Below are positions 62,553-64,000 of a DNA stretch of 64,000 nucleotides, in pieces (positions within the stretch are counted from its first letter, which is position 1; every line of letters begins with the position of its first letter). The notes below the pieces were generated by a model that made no database searches, was not told where the DNA came from, and saw only the letters and a list, made by a program, of their open reading frames with translations. Made by a program: the position numbers and the translations under genes. Origin of the DNA: Rhodopseudomonas julia (GTDB lineage: Bacteria > Pseudomonadota > Alphaproteobacteria > Rhizobiales > Afifellaceae); NCBI RefSeq assembly GCF_030813515.1, contig NZ_JAUSUK010000001.1, positions 1,798,001-1,862,000 on the forward strand, in the 5' to 3' direction.

Positions 62553-64000
62553 ACGTCTCTGCCTGGGCCGTCAAAAATCCGGTTCCCGTCATCCTTCTGT
62601 TTGTGCTCCTGGTGATCGGAGGATCGTTCGGGTTTTCCCGGCTCGGCATCCAGAGCTTTCCTGACCTCGACCTGCCGCTGATCCAGATCACGGCCCGTCT
62701 CGAAGGCTCGGCGCCTGCGCAACTGGAGACCGAGGTGGCGCGCAAGATCGAGGACAGCATCGCCACTCTCGACAAGATCAATCACATCAGGACGACCATC
62801 GTCGATGGTGCCGTCTCCATGACGGCCGAATTCACGATCGACAAGAACCCGCAGCAGGCGCTTGACGACGTCCGCAGCGCCGTCGACGGCATCCGTGCGG
62901 ACCTGCCGGCGGATATGAGGGATCCCGATGTCCGCAAGCTGTCGATCCAGAGCACGGCGCTGCTGACCTATGCCGTGTCGTCGCGGACGCTCGATGAGGC
63001 CGCACTCTCCTGGTTCGTCGACAACGACATGGCCAAAGCATTGCGCTCCGTGCCGGGAGTGGGCGACGTCGTTCGTGTCGGTGGGATCGACCGCGAAATC
63101 GTGGTGAGCGTCGATCGTCGTCGGCTTTCTGCGCTTGGACTGGCGATCACCGATATTGCCGATCGCTTACGCTCGGTTCAAATCGACCAGTCGGGCGGCC
63201 GCGTCGAAACCGTCTCCTCGCGTCAGTCGATCCGCGTACTCGGCAAGGCACCGACCGTGAGCCGGCTGAACTCGCTTTCGATTCCGCGCGCCGGCGGCAC
63301 GCCCGTGCGGCTCGGTGATATCGCCGAGATCGAAGACTCCCACGCCGACCGTACTTCGCTCGCCTATCTCAGTGGAAAACCGGTGGTCGGTGTTCAGATC
63401 AAGCGCACCAACGGTTTCTCCGACGTGGCCGTTGCCGAGGGTATCCGCGCCGCCGTGGCGGATCTGGCCGCCACGCGGCCGACTGTCGAGATTGTCGAGG
63501 CCACCAACACCGTCGCGGCGACCCAGGCAGACTACGACGCCTCGATGCGCATGCTTTACGAGGGCATCGTCATCGCCGTCCTGGTCGTCTGGATATTCCT
63601 CAGGAGTTGGCGGGCCACCTTCATCTCGGCGGCGGCTCTGCCGCTGGCGATGATCCCGACCTTCATCGTCATGGCTTGGTTTGGCTTCACGCTGAATGAG
63701 GTCTCGCTGCTCGCATTGTCTCTCGTGATCGGCATTCTCGTCGACGACGCCATTGTCGAGGTCGAAAACATCGAGCGGCATCTCTCGTTCTGTGGCGCAG
63801 CGAAGGCCGCGACCATCGAGGCAACCCAAGAGATCGGCACTGCAGTCATCGCCACCACGATGACGCTGGTTGCCGTCTTTCTGCCCACCGCCTTCATGGG
63901 CGACGTACCAGGTCTGGTCTTCCGCCAGTTCGGGATTACTGCGGCCGCCGCCGTCTTGGCGTCTTTGCTGGTGGCGCGCTTGCTCACGCCGATGATGGCC
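62549..64000 (+). CDS. RND efflux pump, AcrB/HAE1 family, 3' part missing
   Basis: The first 484 residues of an inner-membrane drug exporter driven by protons. Seen are the N-terminal TM1 (NPVPVILLFVLLVIGG), the porter segment (FPDLDLPLIQITARLEGSAPAQLETEV) and the TM4 proton-relay motif SLVIGILVDDAIVEVENIERHLS with two adjacent Asp. The start overlaps the adaptor stop by 4 nt, so translation is coupled. The gene runs off the right edge, and any outer-membrane channel gene would lie beyond. Probably the structural partner of the MarR-controlled system; the drug is unknown. Confidence 0.93.
   Translation, partial: MNVSAWAVKNPVPVILLFVLLVIGGSFGFSRLGIQSFPDLDLPLIQITARLEGSAPAQLETEVARKIEDSIATLDKINHIRTTIVDGAVSMTAEFTIDKNPQQALDDVRSAVDGIRADLPADMRDPDVRKLSIQSTALLTYAVSSRTLDEAALSWFVDNDMAKALRSVPGVGDVVRVGGIDREIVVSVDRRRLSALGLAITDIADRLRSVQIDQSGGRVETVSSRQSIRVLGKAPTVSRLNSLSIPRAGGTPVRLGDIAEIEDSHADRTSLAYLSGKPVVGVQIKRTNGFSDVAVAEGIRAAVADLAATRPTVEIVEATNTVAATQADYDASMRMLYEGIVIAVLVVWIFLRSWRATFISAAALPLAMIPTFIVMAWFGFTLNEVSLLALSLVIGILVDDAIVEVENIERHLSFCGAAKAATIEATQEIGTAVIATTMTLVAVFLPTAFMGDVPGLVFRQFGITAAAAVLASLLVARLLTPMMA

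Overview
The window is 64 kb of GC-rich chromosome, probably from an alphaproteobacterium of the order Hyphomicrobiales (Rhizobiales). The clues are the rpsT - rhodanese - dnaA - dnaN - recF - gyrB order, a TreY/TreZ trehalose route, a two-gene Ku-LigD repair operon, a nirK-nirV pair and a four-gene CO-dehydrogenase-like set. All names rest on motifs and gene context read by eye; no database search was possible.

Layout. 1-6.1 kb: the N-terminal part of a secreted matrixin-type zinc protease, a CelD-like acetyltransferase, a DUF924 protein, a long-chain acyl-CoA synthetase, a TusA-like protein and a D-Ala-D-Ala carboxypeptidase. 6.2-10.8 kb: a TAXI-type TRAP transporter (receptor plus fused permease) with an M20 amidohydrolase. 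10.9-15.4 kb: treZ-treY, translationally coupled. 15.5-20.8 kb: a glycine-zipper lipoprotein, pyruvate carboxylase, a macro-domain protein and 3-hydroxybutyrate dehydrogenase. 21.0-24.6 kb: ku-ligD. 24.7-33.1 kb: a BadF/BcrA-type kinase, two minus-strand operons (GST-queG-SDR and cysQ-rRNA methyltransferase-TrmH-like methyltransferase), uppP and an NDUFA9-like protein. 33.2-37.8 kb: coxG-S-L-M with a form II CoxL motif. 38.0-48.0 kb: the replication cluster, with an MFS/TetR pair between recF and gyrB. 48.0-52.9 kb: a nitrite/NO block (nirV, nirK, DUF2249, nnrS) with an aminoglycoside phosphotransferase gene of the APH(3')-I type inside it. 53-56.8 kb: an MBL hydrolase, an HDAC-like deacetylase, ArfB, an AhpD-like protein and a methyltransferase.

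After tRNA-Arg(CCG) at 57.2 kb the sequence looks accessory. It holds a truncated remnant, 0.8 kb without clear genes, a MarR regulator, a DUF4405 membrane protein, a frameshifted MFS pseudogene, and an oxidoreductase - RND adaptor - RND pump operon that runs off the end of the window. Four near-identical sites (ATATG-N9-CATAT or one mismatch from it) flank the MarR gene and sit over the promoter of the pump operon, so the MarR protein probably represses itself, the DUF4405 gene and the efflux operon.

The best leads are this MarR regulon, the chromosomal APH(3')-I relative next to nirK, the paired 15-bp sites upstream of nirK, the stem-loop cluster upstream of the dnaA block, and the recurrence of tandem repeats with a 15-bp unit.
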